DNA of 64,000 nt, from contig QCIZ01000001.1 in NCBI GenBank assembly GCA_003216375.1, positions 1-64,000 of the forward strand, in the 5' to 3' direction. The position numbers and the translations under genes are program-made. Positions 19,685-29,175 of the stretch are shown piece by piece (position 1 is the stretch's first letter; every line of letters starts with the position of its first letter). The DNA comes from Prochlorococcus sp. AG-402-O21 (GTDB lineage Bacteria > Cyanobacteriota > Cyanobacteriia > PCC-6307 > Cyanobiaceae). The notes beneath the pieces are model-generated. The model searched no databases. It saw only the letters and a program-made list of their open reading frames with translations, and was not told where the DNA came from.

Positions 19685-20707
19685 GTGATTACTCAAAATT
19701 CGATTTGCAATTCTGAAGCTCTCAAAAAAGGTAACTGGGTAAAATTAATTTGTGGCGCAAGTAATCAAGACTTACCTTCAATAACTGACCTTTGCTCAAT
19801 TTATGGAGCTGCAGGGGTGCATTGCATTGACCTCGCTGCTGACGAAGCTGTTATCCATGCAGCTCGCGATGCTATTGATTGGGTTTTCACAACTTATGGA
19901 AAAAAACCTTGGCTGATGATCAGCTTAAGTGATGGAAAAGATGCGCATTTTCGCAAAGCTTGGTTTAATCCAGACCTATGTCCTTCGAATTGCTCAAGAC
20001 CCTGTCAAAGCATTTGTCCAGCTCATGCGATTGAAAAAGAAGGTGGTGTAAAGGCTAATAAATGCTATGGATGTGGCCGATGTATTGATACATGCCCATT
20101 AGGAATCATTCAAGAAAAGGATCGAAGATTAACTCTGAAAGATTTTGCTCCATTATTAACAACTATCAGACCGGATGCAGTAGAAATTCATACTGCTCCA
20201 GGAAGAGGAAAAGAATTTGAACAAACAGTCAAGGAAATTTTTAAAGTCGATGTGCAATTAAAGCGACTATCTGTCAGTTGCGGCTTACAAGGGCATGGAG
20301 TGAACCATGAAAAATTATCAGAAGAACTTTGGCTACGACATAAATTCCTAAGAATGCATAATCAAAAACCTCTTTGGCAACTTGATGGGCGCAGGATGAG
20401 TGGAGATCTTGGAGCAGGTGCGGCCAAGATTGCCGTAAAACTTTGGGAAAGAATACGCCCAATAGCACCACCAGGTCCCTTGCAACTTGCAGGAGGGACT
20501 AATGAATCGACCATCAAGTACCTCCCAGAGACCAATGGACCTGACGGAGTTGCTTTTGGAGGTAAAGCAAGAAAAATAATCCAACCATGGTTAGAGGAGG
20601 CTCAACGCAAACAAATTAGTCTTAGAGATTGGCCAGAGGGGTGGGAAGCAGCTCTTTCAGAAGCAAAAAAGCTAGTAAATCCTTGGCTCACAAGAAAATC
20701 TTCATAA
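19685..20707 (+). CDS. ldpA: LdpA-like iron-sulfur protein (circadian clock input)
   Basis: A 340-residue protein with two ferredoxin-type cysteine clusters: CPSNCSRPCQSICP (about residues 98-111) and CYGCGRCIDTCP (about 127-138). In Synechococcus elongatus, LdpA binds Fe-S clusters and relays light or redox state to the circadian clock; assignment here rests on the cysteine pattern, length and position next to ndhN. The start is GTG at 19685. Prochlorococcus lacks kaiA, so the role in an hourglass-type clock may differ. Confidence 0.85.
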   Translation: MITQNSICNSEALKKGNWVKLICGASNQDLPSITDLCSIYGAAGVHCIDLAADEAVIHAARDAIDWVFTTYGKKPWLMISLSDGKDAHFRKAWFNPDLCPSNCSRPCQSICPAHAIEKEGGVKANKCYGCGRCIDTCPLGIIQEKDRRLTLKDFAPLLTTIRPDAVEIHTAPGRGKEFEQTVKEIFKVDVQLKRLSVSCGLQGHGVNHEKLSEELWLRHKFLRMHNQKPLWQLDGRRMSGDLGAGAAKIAVKLWERIRPIAPPGPLQLAGGTNESTIKYLPETNGPDGVAFGGKARKIIQPWLEEAQRKQISLRDWPEGWEAALSEAKKLVNPWLTRKSS

Positions 20708-20888
20708 TTGAATGTTCCTAACCAAATCAGTCATACAAAAGCATCACTGAGGTTTTATTAAGAAGAAATTTTCCGATTAACTAAAAAAAGCTTGATAAGG
20801 ACATGACAGGATTGAATCAAATATGCAATTATTTAAGAGAAAGATCCCAAATCTGTGGCTATCAATTGCAAACATAGATCTGGAACAA

Positions 20889-20960
20889 TGGGCCGTCGCC
20901 AAGTGGTAAGGCATCGGGTTTTGGTCTCGACATTCCTAGGTTCGAATCCTAGCGGCCCAG
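20889..20960 (+). tRNA. tRNA-Gln (TTG)
   Basis: A 72-nt cloverleaf. The acceptor TGGGCCG pairs with CGGCCCA, followed by a G discriminator. The D-loop is AAGTGGTAAGGC, the anticodon loop has TTG within GTTTTGGTC, and the T-arm contains GGTTCGAATCC. It lies 13 nt upstream of a GTG-started HAD gene on the same strand. CCA is not encoded. Confidence 0.95.
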
Positions 20961-20973
20961 TTTTGAACTTTTA

Positions 20974-21753
20974 GTGAGAGAAGAACCGTTACTTATTCTT
21001 GATTTTGATGGTGTCATAGTTGACGGAATTCAGGAGTATTGGGCAAGTTCTCGTCAAACTTGTCTAAATATCATTTCTGCTAAAGAAAAAGAAATTATTT
21101 CTCTTCCTAGAGAGATTCCCTCAGCTTTTAAGACCATGAGACCCTGGGTTCATCATGGTTGGGAAATGGTTATCTTGGCCGCTGAATGTTCTGATAAAAC
21201 TAGTAAATTAAATTTAAAAGGTATTGAAAATTTCTCAAGCAATTATTCAATAGAATGCTCTTTAGCACTTGAGAAATGGGGTTGGACGCCTTCTCAATTA
21301 CAAGAAGCTTTAAATCAAACTCGAAGAGAAGCAATATCAAATAATTTCAATCAATGGTTAAATTATCATCAGCCCTTTCCTTTAGTTATTCAACATCTCA
21401 AGACACTTGAAAAGGAAGACATTGAATTTGCTGTTTTAACAACAAAAAGTATTGAGTTCACAAAAAAACTTTTGAATTGTTTCAACCTTCAACCCAACCT
21501 TGTTTTTGGTCACGAATCAGGAAGCAAAATCGATGTTTTGAACCAACTCTTGCATAAAAGAATAATTAGAGGGTTTATTGAAGATCGCAGAACTACCTTA
21601 GAAAAAGTCTTGGAAGATCCAAACTTAAAATCTATCCCTTGTTACTTAGCAAGCTGGGGATACTTAAAACCTCAAGATCGAAACAATCTTCCTTCTGGTA
21701 TCAAATTATTAAATTTAGAAACTTTAAGAGAACCTATTTCGAACTGGTCTTGA
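20974..21753 (+). CDS. HAD-superfamily hydrolase
   Basis: A 259-residue haloacid-dehalogenase-like hydrolase, probably a small-molecule phosphatase. Motif I is ILDFDGVIVDG with nucleophile Asp10 and Asp12. Motif II is the LTTKS region and motif III is FIEDRRTTLEKV near residue 207. An alpha-helical cap lies between motifs I and II. The start codon is GTG, 13 nt after tRNA-Gln, so it may be read through from the tRNA transcript. Substrate unknown; conserved among picocyanobacteria as far as I recall. Confidence 0.8.
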   Translation: MREEPLLILDFDGVIVDGIQEYWASSRQTCLNIISAKEKEIISLPREIPSAFKTMRPWVHHGWEMVILAAECSDKTSKLNLKGIENFSSNYSIECSLALEKWGWTPSQLQEALNQTRREAISNNFNQWLNYHQPFPLVIQHLKTLEKEDIEFAVLTTKSIEFTKKLLNCFNLQPNLVFGHESGSKIDVLNQLLHKRIIRGFIEDRRTTLEKVLEDPNLKSIPCYLASWGYLKPQDRNNLPSGIKLLNLETLREPISNWS

Positions 21754-21761
21754 CTAAATAG

Positions 21762-21775
21762 CGTACGTCTGTACT
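21762..21775 (+). promoter_or_regulatory. Candidate LexA (SOS) operator upstream of recA
   Basis: The sequence CGTACGTCTGTACT matches the cyanobacterial LexA consensus RGTACNNNDGTWCB at 13 of 14 positions; only the first purine differs. It lies about 90 bp upstream of the recA start and 9 bp after the preceding stop codon, where an operator overlapping the recA promoter would be expected. Confidence 0.65.
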
Positions 21776-21865
21776 ATCGGTTTAATTGCTATTCGTTGAG
21801 GACCTGAGTACTTAATCATCAATCCCAACGTCTATTGTTTTCCCTCTGAATTAAAGTTATTTGTC

Positions 21866-22999
21866 ATGTCAAACGAAGGTAAGTCACTCCAATCAGCTGA
21901 ATCTAAGAAAATAGACGCAAAATCTGGAGAAAAAGAAAAAGCATTAAGCTTAGTGGTTGGGCAAATAGAACGCAATTTTGGGAAAGGTTCGATCATGCGT
22001 CTTGGAGACGCCTCAAAAATGCGAGTAGAAACTATATCTACGGGTGCTTTAACTCTTGATTTAGCTCTAGGTGGCGGCTATCCCAAAGGACGTGTAATTG
22101 AAGTTTATGGTCCCGAAAGTTCTGGGAAAACAACGCTGACATTACATGCCATAGCAGAGATCCAACGTAACGGCGGAGTGGCTGCATTTGTAGATGCAGA
22201 ACATGCTCTTGATCCAGTCTATGCAGCTTCTCTTGGCGTTGATGTAGAGAATCTTCTCGTATCTCAACCCGATACTGGAGAGATGGCATTGGAAATCGTT
22301 GACCAACTTATTAGATCTGCTGCAGTCGATCTAGTTGTTGTTGATTCCGTCGCTGCACTTACACCCCGTTCAGAGATAGAAGGAGAAATGGGTGATCATT
22401 CAGTAGGAGCACAAGCTCGTCTAATGAGTCAAGCAATGAGAAAAATTACTGGAAACATTGGCAAGTCAGGTTGCACAGTAATTTTCTTGAATCAATTACG
22501 TCTAAAAATTGGTATTACATATGGGAATCCAGAAACAACAACTGGTGGAAACGCTCTTAAATTTTATGCCTCTGTAAGATTAGATATTCGTCGTATTCAA
22601 ACGTTAAAGAGAGGAACTGAAGAATATGGAATTCGTGCAAAAGTGAAAGTCGCAAAAAACAAAGTTGCACCTCCATTTCGAATAGCCGAATTTGATATTC
22701 TTTTTGGAAAAGGAATTAGTACTCTTGGTTGTCTTCTTGATTTAGCCGATGAGACTAATGTTGTTACTCGTAAAGGAGCTTGGTATAGCTACGAAGGTGA
22801 CAATATCGGGCAAGGACGAGACAATACCATTACTTGGCTTGAACAAAATCCTGAATCAAAAGAAATAATTGAAAAATTAGTTAAAGAAAAATTAACTGAG
22901 GGCTCAGAAGTAAGTGCTAACTCAATGAGACCATTAGCCGCAGCTGCTCGACATGCTTCAACACGACCAAACCTAAGCCAAGTTTCAGCGAACGGTTAA
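21866..22999 (+). CDS. recA: Recombinase RecA
   Basis: DNA strand-exchange ATPase and co-protease for LexA cleavage, 377 residues. Walker A is [10 protein letters not shown] at 82-91. Walker B is [10 protein letters not shown], the L1/L2 DNA-binding loops surround [15 protein letters not shown] and [17 protein letters not shown]. The N-terminal 25 residues and the C-terminal Ala/Ser-rich tail are variable as usual. A LexA-like box sits upstream, consistent with SOS control. Confidence 0.98.
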   Translation: MSNEGKSLQSAESKKIDAKSGEKEKALSLVVGQIERNFGKGSIMRLGDASKMRVETISTGALTLDLALGGGYPKGRVIEVYGPESSGKTTLTLHAIAEIQRNGGVAAFVDAEHALDPVYAASLGVDVENLLVSQPDTGEMALEIVDQLIRSAAVDLVVVDSVAALTPRSEIEGEMGDHSVGAQARLMSQAMRKITGNIGKSGCTVIFLNQLRLKIGITYGNPETTTGGNALKFYASVRLDIRRIQTLKRGTEEYGIRAKVKVAKNKVAPPFRIAEFDILFGKGISTLGCLLDLADETNVVTRKGAWYSYEGDNIGQGRDNTITWLEQNPESKEIIEKLVKEKLTEGSEVSANSMRPLAAAARHASTRPNLSQVSANG

Positions 23000-23020
23000 A
23001 GGGAAAAAATATATTTGGCT

Positions 23021-23260
23021 TTATCTAATATCTGCAGGAATCCACCACCCTGCAGCAGGTCCAATAAAGCGAACAATGATCCAAAGAATAACCAAAGCAG
23101 CAATACCTACCCATCCCGCACGAATGCTTAATTGTATAAATTGATCTCTTTGCGCTTGCGTGACAGGGAACCAAGAGACAATGCGAGGTGACTCATTCCT
23201 AGAATTTTTCTTACTACGAGGTTTTAAGCCTTGTTCAGATCTTCGGCGTGCTTCTCCCAT
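23021..23260 (-). CDS. Small membrane protein, DUF2839-like
   Basis: A 79-residue protein starting MGEARRRSEQGLKPRSKK, with a basic cytoplasmic N terminus and one hydrophobic helix (about residues 50-70, VGIAALVILWIIVRFIG). It resembles the cyanobacterial DUF2839 family, of unknown function. Convergent with recA (21 nt apart). The family call is from memory of the N-terminal pattern and carries moderate certainty. Confidence 0.7.
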   Translation of the reverse strand: MGEARRRSEQGLKPRSKKNSRNESPRIVSWFPVTQAQRDQFIQLSIRAGWVGIAALVILWIIVRFIGPAAGWWIPADIR

Positions 23261-23298
23261 TCTAAAAAAACAATATTTTTTAATCTAAGAGATTGATT

Positions 23299-24747
23299 TT
23301 AATAAGGCAATAAACGCTCTAAAGCGACCCATGGTTCAAGAGCCTCGAATATTAGTTTTCCCCAACTTCTATAGTGCATGCGGCCGTCAAGTATGGCAAC
23401 TCGAGTATCTTTACCCCTAATAATTGCAAGCGATTGAAGAAGGGTAGCAAGGGTTTCTGGAAAAAGGAATTCTCGAAACCAGTCACGACCTTGATGCTTA
23501 AGCATTTCAACTTTAGCGGCTATCCAGGGTGACTCTAAAGTCGGCAATGGAATTACTGGGAAAATCAATTGATCTGGTATTGGCAAATTGTACTGATTAA
23601 TAATCCACCAATTACAGCTACAACAAATAATCCCATTAGTTTCAATATTAGTAGTTTCATGAACGACTCTCAATCCAAATTCTCCAGCCAATTCACTAGT
23701 TATCTGAAGTCGTAATTGCAAATCATCTACTAAAACAATAGTTGGATGAGTACGACCAAGAATTAATCTTTGACACTGTCTTATAATATGGCGATAAAAA
23801 TGAGACGTATTTGGTAAAGGTTGTCTTTTAGGGACAAATAAAGGAGTAGGTTCTTGATCAAATTTATTTCCTAAATGCACCTTTACATCGAAAGTAAATT
23901 GTGTTTTATTTAAATCTAAAAAGAAAGAATCACTTTGATCTGAGTTATTCAGCATCAAAAAAGAATTTTTTGATAGCAGACCTGAGAGAGTTTGCAAAGG
24001 CAGCAAAGGCTGAATATACCAATCCCAACTAAGTTTTCGATTATCTAGTTTCGCCCATGTTACCCATTCATTGTTGACGATATTAAGAGCTCGTTTCCAA
24101 GGCATTGCCGAAGGCAAGTCATCTTTGAGAATTTCTTTTAATGATAAAAGTTCCCTATATTCAATTCTTATGACAGCATCAGAACTTACAGAATGACTGA
24201 AAAGACTTTGACTTAGACGCTCATGGACTTCAATAATTGGAGCTTCAAAACGTGCGTGAGAAGCAATTAAATCTTCCCAATCTTTTGGAGTTATTTTTAT
24301 AGACATAGATTCTCTAAGCTCACTAGAAATAAACTCAGATTCAGGAAATATTAGTTGGCGATTGTTTAACAAATCTTTTTCATTCGCAGAAACAAGATCT
24401 TGGTATCTTAGAACCCAAACTTTTTTATCTGAGGGAGTTAATTCAATTCCTTCTACATAATCGAAATCTAATCGACTAGATCTTAACTTTGGCAATTCCA
24501 CTTCAAACAAGTGTCGATATTGTCTCTTTGAAAGAACAAGAGCAATATTATTATTATGCAAACAAAGTGGAATCAAAAGGCCAGGCCACCAAAAATTTCT
24601 ACTGTCACTTGATAGCTGAATAAAAGTATTATCTTTACGACTTAAGCTTCTAGATATCAATCTTGTTAGAGTCAAATTATGAGGCCATAGAGCAAGATTC
24701 TGTTGATAGTATTTTTTCAGATGTTTATGTGAATTCACCTCAAGCAT
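23299..24747 (-). CDS. Degenerate DinG-like helicase-related protein
   Basis: A 482-residue protein I recognise only in part. The C-terminal segment AILDGRMHYRSWGKLIFEAL resembles the closing motif of XPD/DinG helicases (lDpR...YG). IVLVDDLQLRLQITSELAGEFGLRV resembles the preceding helicase-C strand. No P-loop or DEAH box is visible, and the iron-sulfur cysteines of DinG are absent, so helicase activity is doubtful. It may be a lineage-specific, catalytically dead derivative. It is divergent from tyrA. Confidence 0.5.
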   Translation of the reverse strand: MLEVNSHKHLKKYYQQNLALWPHNLTLTRLISRSLSRKDNTFIQLSSDSRNFWWPGLLIPLCLHNNNIALVLSKRQYRHLFEVELPKLRSSRLDFDYVEGIELTPSDKKVWVLRYQDLVSANEKDLLNNRQLIFPESEFISSELRESMSIKITPKDWEDLIASHARFEAPIIEVHERLSQSLFSHSVSSDAVIRIEYRELLSLKEILKDDLPSAMPWKRALNIVNNEWVTWAKLDNRKLSWDWYIQPLLPLQTLSGLLSKNSFLMLNNSDQSDSFFLDLNKTQFTFDVKVHLGNKFDQEPTPLFVPKRQPLPNTSHFYRHIIRQCQRLILGRTHPTIVLVDDLQLRLQITSELAGEFGLRVVHETTNIETNGIICCSCNWWIINQYNLPIPDQLIFPVIPLPTLESPWIAAKVEMLKHQGRDWFREFLFPETLATLLQSLAIIRGKDTRVAILDGRMHYRSWGKLIFEALEPWVALERLLPY

Positions 24748-24820
24748 TAGTAGTACCTTTTATCAATAAATTCTTTTAATCATGTTGCCCTATCAATAAA
24801 GATATAGAACAATACTATTT

Positions 24821-25681
24821 ATGGAGCTTAAAACAAAACCCTCTGAAAATATTGGAATTGTTGGATTAGGTCTAATTGGAGGATCCTTAGGCTTAGATCT
24901 CCAAAAGCTTGGGTATACAGTTTATGGGATTACTCATCGAGAAAAAACTGCACAAAAAGCCAGAGCAAGAAAACTAGCCCAAATTGTGAGTACCGATCCA
25001 AGTGTATTAAACAATTGTTCTCTCATTTATATTGCTTTACCACTTGAGCAGCTACTAAATCCTTCAACAGCTTTAGTTAATTCCATTCCTAGAAATTCTG
25101 TTGTTACTGATGTTGGATCTGTAAAAGTCCCTATTTTAAATACTTGGAACAAGCTACATCGACGTTTTGTAGCTAGTCATCCGATGACAGGGACGGAGGA
25201 ATCTGGCGTGAACGCAGGTCGACATAATTTATTTAAAAATAAGCCATGGGTCGTAACCCCAAGCAAAGAAACTGATCAAAAAGCCCTCGACATAGTGCAC
25301 AAAATTGCTTTATCACTTGGGAGTCAATGGATAAGCTCTGAAGCTCAAACACATGATGAAGCTGTTGGCTTGATTTCACATTTACCAGTTCTAATTAGCG
25401 CGGCATTGCTCCAAACACTAACTACAGATGTAAAGCCTTCCTTATATTCACTTGCAAAAAGTATCGCATCCACTGGATTTACTGATACATCTAGGATAGG
25501 AGGTGGCAACCCAGAGCTAGGCGTCTCTATGGCAAAATTTAACAAAAAAAATATAGAGAGACATTTGGCCTCTTATAGACATTCTCTAGATCTTTTTGAA
25601 AAATATTTACTTGAAGAGAACTGGAGTGAACTTGAAAAAATACTAATCAATACTCAGAAAGAAAGACAAAATTTTATGTAA
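24821..25681 (+). CDS. tyrA: Prephenate/arogenate dehydrogenase
   Basis: Oxidative decarboxylation step of tyrosine synthesis; in cyanobacteria usually arogenate with NADP. It has 286 residues with an N-terminal Rossmann motif GIVGLGLIGGSLGLDL (12-27). Substrate-side marks are SHPMTGTEESGVNAG and the helix with DEAVGLISHLPVLISAALL containing the conserved histidine. It ends 6 nt from the convergent crtD-like gene. Confidence 0.93.
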   Translation: MELKTKPSENIGIVGLGLIGGSLGLDLQKLGYTVYGITHREKTAQKARARKLAQIVSTDPSVLNNCSLIYIALPLEQLLNPSTALVNSIPRNSVVTDVGSVKVPILNTWNKLHRRFVASHPMTGTEESGVNAGRHNLFKNKPWVVTPSKETDQKALDIVHKIALSLGSQWISSEAQTHDEAVGLISHLPVLISAALLQTLTTDVKPSLYSLAKSIASTGFTDTSRIGGGNPELGVSMAKFNKKNIERHLASYRHSLDLFEKYLLEENWSELEKILINTQKERQNFM

Positions 25682-25687
25682 AACCTA

Positions 25688-27205
25688 CTAATTAGAAACA
25701 GGGATATTCAAATATCTCCCTTTACATTCCATTAGTTGTCTGACAACCATCATCGCTGATTGGCTGACGCCAGCTGTACCTTCACCGGGATAAATTGAAT
25801 CTCCACAAAGCCATAAACCTCTGAGAGGGGTTCTACTTGACAAGCCAAAAGGGCCAAATTGATCTGGATGTTGACCAAGGCCACCGACTATGCCACCAGG
25901 ACGGCCTGTCCACTTTTCAAAGCTTCTTGGGGTTGAAAGTTCTTGATGATCCCAACTCGTCTCTAGCAAATCAAACTTTTTATTTAAAATACTTCTAATC
26001 TGTTTTGATATAATATTTTTTTTTCTTGCATAGGATTGACTATCTAGGTTAGACCATTGATCAATATCAACAAATATACTTGCAATTAAAGTAGCCATTC
26101 CAGCTGGTGCACGCTGATCATCTTCCATGCTTATAGAAATAAATAAAGAGCCAAAATTCTCATCGAAGATTTGCATATGCCCTGGACAATCAACTGGCAA
26201 GTCAGAACGATGGAGAGCTCCGTAAAATACAAGAGCACCACTGGGCTTAGGTAATTTTTTTATAGTTTCCCGATAAGTTGTGGATAAACCTCCATCAATA
26301 GGAATTAAATCTAAAAGAGATTGAGGAGGCAAGCTAAAAACAATATCTGATGCTTTTAGCTGTATCAAATTCTTTCTTCTATCAATTACATTGACATCAA
26401 AAATATTTAATTTTTTTTTATTTAATATTTTGGTCACTCTATGACCAATCAAAAGGCTTCCACCATCACTCAAAAAACTATCTTTCAACAAATCGCTAAG
26501 AATTTGCATTGATCCATGAAGATGCCATAGACCTCTGGGGGATTGGGCCATTTGCAGAACAGTTGCACCGTATAAAGCTGCCGTTCTACTTGATGGCTCT
26601 TGAGAGTAAAGTTTTAATTGAAGATCTAGAAAACTTCGTAGACGTCTATCTTTGTGACAACCAGTTATTATAAGCAAGTCTGCAATAGTCAACTTACTCA
26701 ACAAACCTGTTAAAAGATTTGAAGGACGTATGGCTCTAATGAATTGACTTAAATCCCAAAAATTTCTTACAGGAAGTATTGGATCTCTTTCTACAAATCC
26801 CCAGTTACTTTCGTGAATTTTTGAACACAATGACCAGAAGATTTCACTCCCAGGGAACTGTTCTTGTCTTTCTTTCTGCCACCTCAATGGATCATGCCAA
26901 AGATTAATTGGCCTGCTCCCATCACCAAGTACAACTGAACACCCAGGATCTAAAATTTTCGCATCAGGTAAAGGAATATCTAAATAATTAAACAAACGAT
27001 GATGAATTCCTCCCCTCTCAAGGCCTGCAACTTGAGTAGCCCCTACATCAAAGGTATAAGAACCTCTTTTAAAAGTTCCTGCACAACCACCTAATTGACT
27101 ATGTGCTTCTACCAAAGTTACCTTGTAACCTTCTTTGGCGAGAAGAGCAGCTCCTGTTAAGCCAGCTATCCCTCCCCCTACAACAATGATAGATTCTTCA
27201 GACAT
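25688..27205 (-). CDS. CrtD-like carotenoid desaturase/isomerase family flavoprotein
   Basis: A 505-residue FAD enzyme of the CrtI/CrtH/CrtD superfamily. The dinucleotide-binding motif is [19 protein letters not shown] near residue 9, followed by [13 protein letters not shown]. The C-terminal FAD motif is [24 protein letters not shown]. Length and sequence suggest CrtD (C-3',4' desaturase) rather than CrtH or the plant-type desaturases. The substrate in Prochlorococcus, which is not known to make myxol glycosides, is uncertain. Confidence 0.7.
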   Translation of the reverse strand: MSEESIIVVGGGIAGLTGAALLAKEGYKVTLVEAHSQLGGCAGTFKRGSYTFDVGATQVAGLERGGIHHRLFNYLDIPLPDAKILDPGCSVVLGDGSRPINLWHDPLRWQKERQEQFPGSEIFWSLCSKIHESNWGFVERDPILPVRNFWDLSQFIRAIRPSNLLTGLLSKLTIADLLIITGCHKDRRLRSFLDLQLKLYSQEPSSRTAALYGATVLQMAQSPRGLWHLHGSMQILSDLLKDSFLSDGGSLLIGHRVTKILNKKKLNIFDVNVIDRRKNLIQLKASDIVFSLPPQSLLDLIPIDGGLSTTYRETIKKLPKPSGALVFYGALHRSDLPVDCPGHMQIFDENFGSLFISISMEDDQRAPAGMATLIASIFVDIDQWSNLDSQSYARKKNIISKQIRSILNKKFDLLETSWDHQELSTPRSFEKWTGRPGGIVGGLGQHPDQFGPFGLSSRTPLRGLWLCGDSIYPGEGTAGVSQSAMMVVRQLMECKGRYLNIPVSN

Positions 27206-27233
27206 AAAAAATTGTCAAGCGAGAATACGGTGA

Positions 27234-28121
27234 ATGGAGGAATTAATCCAAAAGGCTCTTTCCAGTTCAAATAAAGTAAGCCAAAACTCATTAATAGAAA
27301 AAATAAGTCCGGTAGGCGGGGGTTGTATCCATAAAGCTTGGTGCATTGATTTCCAAAATGACAAGAGAGTTTTTGCCAAATCAAATCACATTGACAATAT
27401 TAATATGTTTAAGTTCGAACGTGAGTGTCTTTCCATTCTAAAAAAATTTGCTAATAGATCGTATATCTGGGTTCCTGAAACACTTGACCTCATAAGTTAT
27501 CAAAATATATCTATACTTTTTTTAGAATGGATAGATCTCAGACAAAACCAACAAAATCTCCTTGGGAAAGGCTTAGCACTACTGCACAAATCCTCGAGTG
27601 AATGGAGCCAAAAAAATTTCGGATGGGAAAAAGAAGGTTTTATAGGTTCTAACACTCAAAGAAGAGGGTGGGAAAGTAACTGGGGCGAATTCTTTGCCAA
27701 TTATCGTCTTAGGCCACAACTTATACAAGCAAAAGCATGGGGGGTTAGAGTTGAAGATTATGAGGATGTTTTAAAATATTTAAGCTCATATCTAAATAAT
27801 CATCAACCAAAAATCTCAATAGTGCATGGTGATCTATGGTCAGGTAATTGTGGAAGTACTAAAAATGGTTTAGGAAGTCTTTATGACCCTGCTTCTTATT
27901 GGGCTGACAGAGAAGTTGATATTTCAATGACTAAATTATTTGGTGGTTTTAATGAAGAATTTTATAAAGGTTACGAAGAGATTTGGCCACTAGATAAATT
28001 TTCAAAAGATAGAACTGATATTTATAATCTTTACCATTTTCTTAACCATGCAAATATGTTTGGTGGATCATACAAAGAAAGTTCATTGAAAATATTAAAA
28101 GATCTGAGATCTCGTGTTTAA
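27234..28121 (+). CDS. Fructosamine kinase family protein
   Basis: A 295-residue kinase of the aminoglycoside-phosphotransferase fold. The catalytic loop is IVHGDLWSGN (HGD at 198-200), and the metal-binding motif is LYDPASYWADREVD. The N-terminal GGGCIHKAW replaces the usual Gly-rich loop. Family members phosphorylate ketosamines on glycated proteins or small molecules, allowing deglycation. It is divergent from the crtD-like gene (28 nt) and its 3' end lies inside a strong terminator hairpin. Confidence 0.88.
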   Translation: MEELIQKALSSSNKVSQNSLIEKISPVGGGCIHKAWCIDFQNDKRVFAKSNHIDNINMFKFERECLSILKKFANRSYIWVPETLDLISYQNISILFLEWIDLRQNQQNLLGKGLALLHKSSSEWSQKNFGWEKEGFIGSNTQRRGWESNWGEFFANYRLRPQLIQAKAWGVRVEDYEDVLKYLSSYLNNHQPKISIVHGDLWSGNCGSTKNGLGSLYDPASYWADREVDISMTKLFGGFNEEFYKGYEEIWPLDKFSKDRTDIYNLYHFLNHANMFGGSYKESSLKILKDLRSRV

Positions 28122-28139
28122 CGAAACCTCAGATCTTTT
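28097..28139. terminator. Bidirectional intrinsic terminator
   Basis: Perfect 12-bp arms AAAAGATCTGAG (28097-28108) and CTCAGATCTTTT (28128-28139) flank a 19-nt loop that contains an extra inner TCGT/ACGA stem. T-rich sequence follows on the plus strand (TTTTGTTCTTTTC) and on the minus strand (TTTTAATATTTTC). It separates the convergent fructosamine kinase and CAAD-protein genes. The left arm lies inside the kinase coding sequence. Confidence 0.88.
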
Positions 28140-28156
28140 GTTCTTTTCTTATTTAT

Positions 28157-28519
28157 TTATCCTAGATACTCTTTTTTAAGATTTTGAACTTTATCAAAAA
28201 CGGCTGTTCTTTTTTCACTTGTAGTTAAATTTTGCCAACTCCACTGGCCTAAAACTACTATTCCAAGAAGTTCTAGTAAACCGGGGAGAATTGGGAAGAA
28301 ATTAACTGTATCAATAACAACCTTGATTAATACTTGAGCAAGCACAACCACAGCAATGATTCCTGCGGCCTTGCCATACTTACCCATCTGGGTCCAATCA
28401 ATTTTGCTCAATGATTCATTAACTTTCCCCATTACATCACTGTAACGTTCCGAAAAATTAACACCTTCAGTTTTCCCTCCCTTTGATTCATCTTTAGAAT
28501 CAGGATTTACATCAGACAT
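28157..28519 (-). CDS. CAAD-domain (CURT1-like) membrane protein
   Basis: A 120-residue protein. A charged, disordered N terminus (about 1-50) is followed by two hydrophobic helices (AAGIIAVVVLAQVLIKVVIDTV in part, then PILPGLLELLGIVVLGQW) and a C-terminal amphipathic helix after SWQNLTTSEKR. This is the layout of the CAAD/CURT1 family, which shapes thylakoid curvature in cyanobacteria and plastids and is also appended to some aminoacyl-tRNA synthetases. An ATG 6 nt upstream is an alternative start. Confidence 0.85.
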   Translation of the reverse strand: MSDVNPDSKDESKGGKTEGVNFSERYSDVMGKVNESLSKIDWTQMGKYGKAAGIIAVVVLAQVLIKVVIDTVNFFPILPGLLELLGIVVLGQWSWQNLTTSEKRTAVFDKVQNLKKEYLG

Positions 28520-28642
28520 GAACACAAGCGACTAAGCAGATATGGACCGAGCGTATCGAATTAATTTGATAAATGCCATAGGCTTTATAGAGATAAGTCC
28601 GAACCAAAATAGAGAGGATGCCGAATCAAATGACTTTTTCTT

Positions 28643-29152
28643 ATGAAAATTCCCAAATATATTGAGTTCCATAACGAGACAAATTATGTTCTCTGTAGAT
28701 TTTTAAAGGCAGCGGAGCCAGCAGAAGGCTGCGCTATATTAATAGGTCAGAAAAAAACCTCCACAACAGATAAAAAAAATTTTTGGAAAGTAACGCACAT
28801 ATGGAATTGTCGTAATATATGGGGGCAACCAGAATCGCAATTAATTGATCAGAAGATAAAAGTTTTTTCTAATCAAAAAAATATTCAACTATCAAAAAAT
28901 ACTCGTTTTGAAATAGACGCTAAAGATCAAATTGCATCTCAAAAATGGTCAAGAGAGAATGGTCTAGAAGTTTTATGCTGTGCTCACTCTCATCCTTCAG
29001 GTGAAAACAAACCGTCAGAAATAGATTTATTATTACACCAATCTCCTGGTCTTATGGTTATTTCAAATAAGTATGGAGACTTAAAGGCATGGTGGATCAC
29101 AAATAAATTAAACTTTCATAACGTGAAAATTGAAATTTTTTCTTTAACGTAA
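28643..29152 (+). CDS. JAMM/MPN+ metalloprotease
   Basis: A 169-residue zinc isopeptidase-like protein. The JAMM signature is complete: Glu28 in AEGCAILIG, then HSHPSG (His115, His117) and Asp128 in PSEIDLL. Bacterial homologues release ubiquitin-like sulfur carriers (ThiS, MoaD, CysO) from adducts or trim their C termini. It is followed 23 nt later by a ThiF/rhodanese protein on the same strand, which supports a sulfur-carrier role. No ThiS or MoaD gene is in the window. Confidence 0.88.
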   Translation: MKIPKYIEFHNETNYVLCRFLKAAEPAEGCAILIGQKKTSTTDKKNFWKVTHIWNCRNIWGQPESQLIDQKIKVFSNQKNIQLSKNTRFEIDAKDQIASQKWSRENGLEVLCCAHSHPSGENKPSEIDLLLHQSPGLMVISNKYGDLKAWWITNKLNFHNVKIEIFSLT

Positions 29153-29175
29153 ATTAATCAAGAAAGATTTGATTC

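Noticed and set aside
20281-20584. Minus-strand open frames within ldpA
   Set aside because: They are shadows of ldpA in other frames, with no start context or recognisable product.
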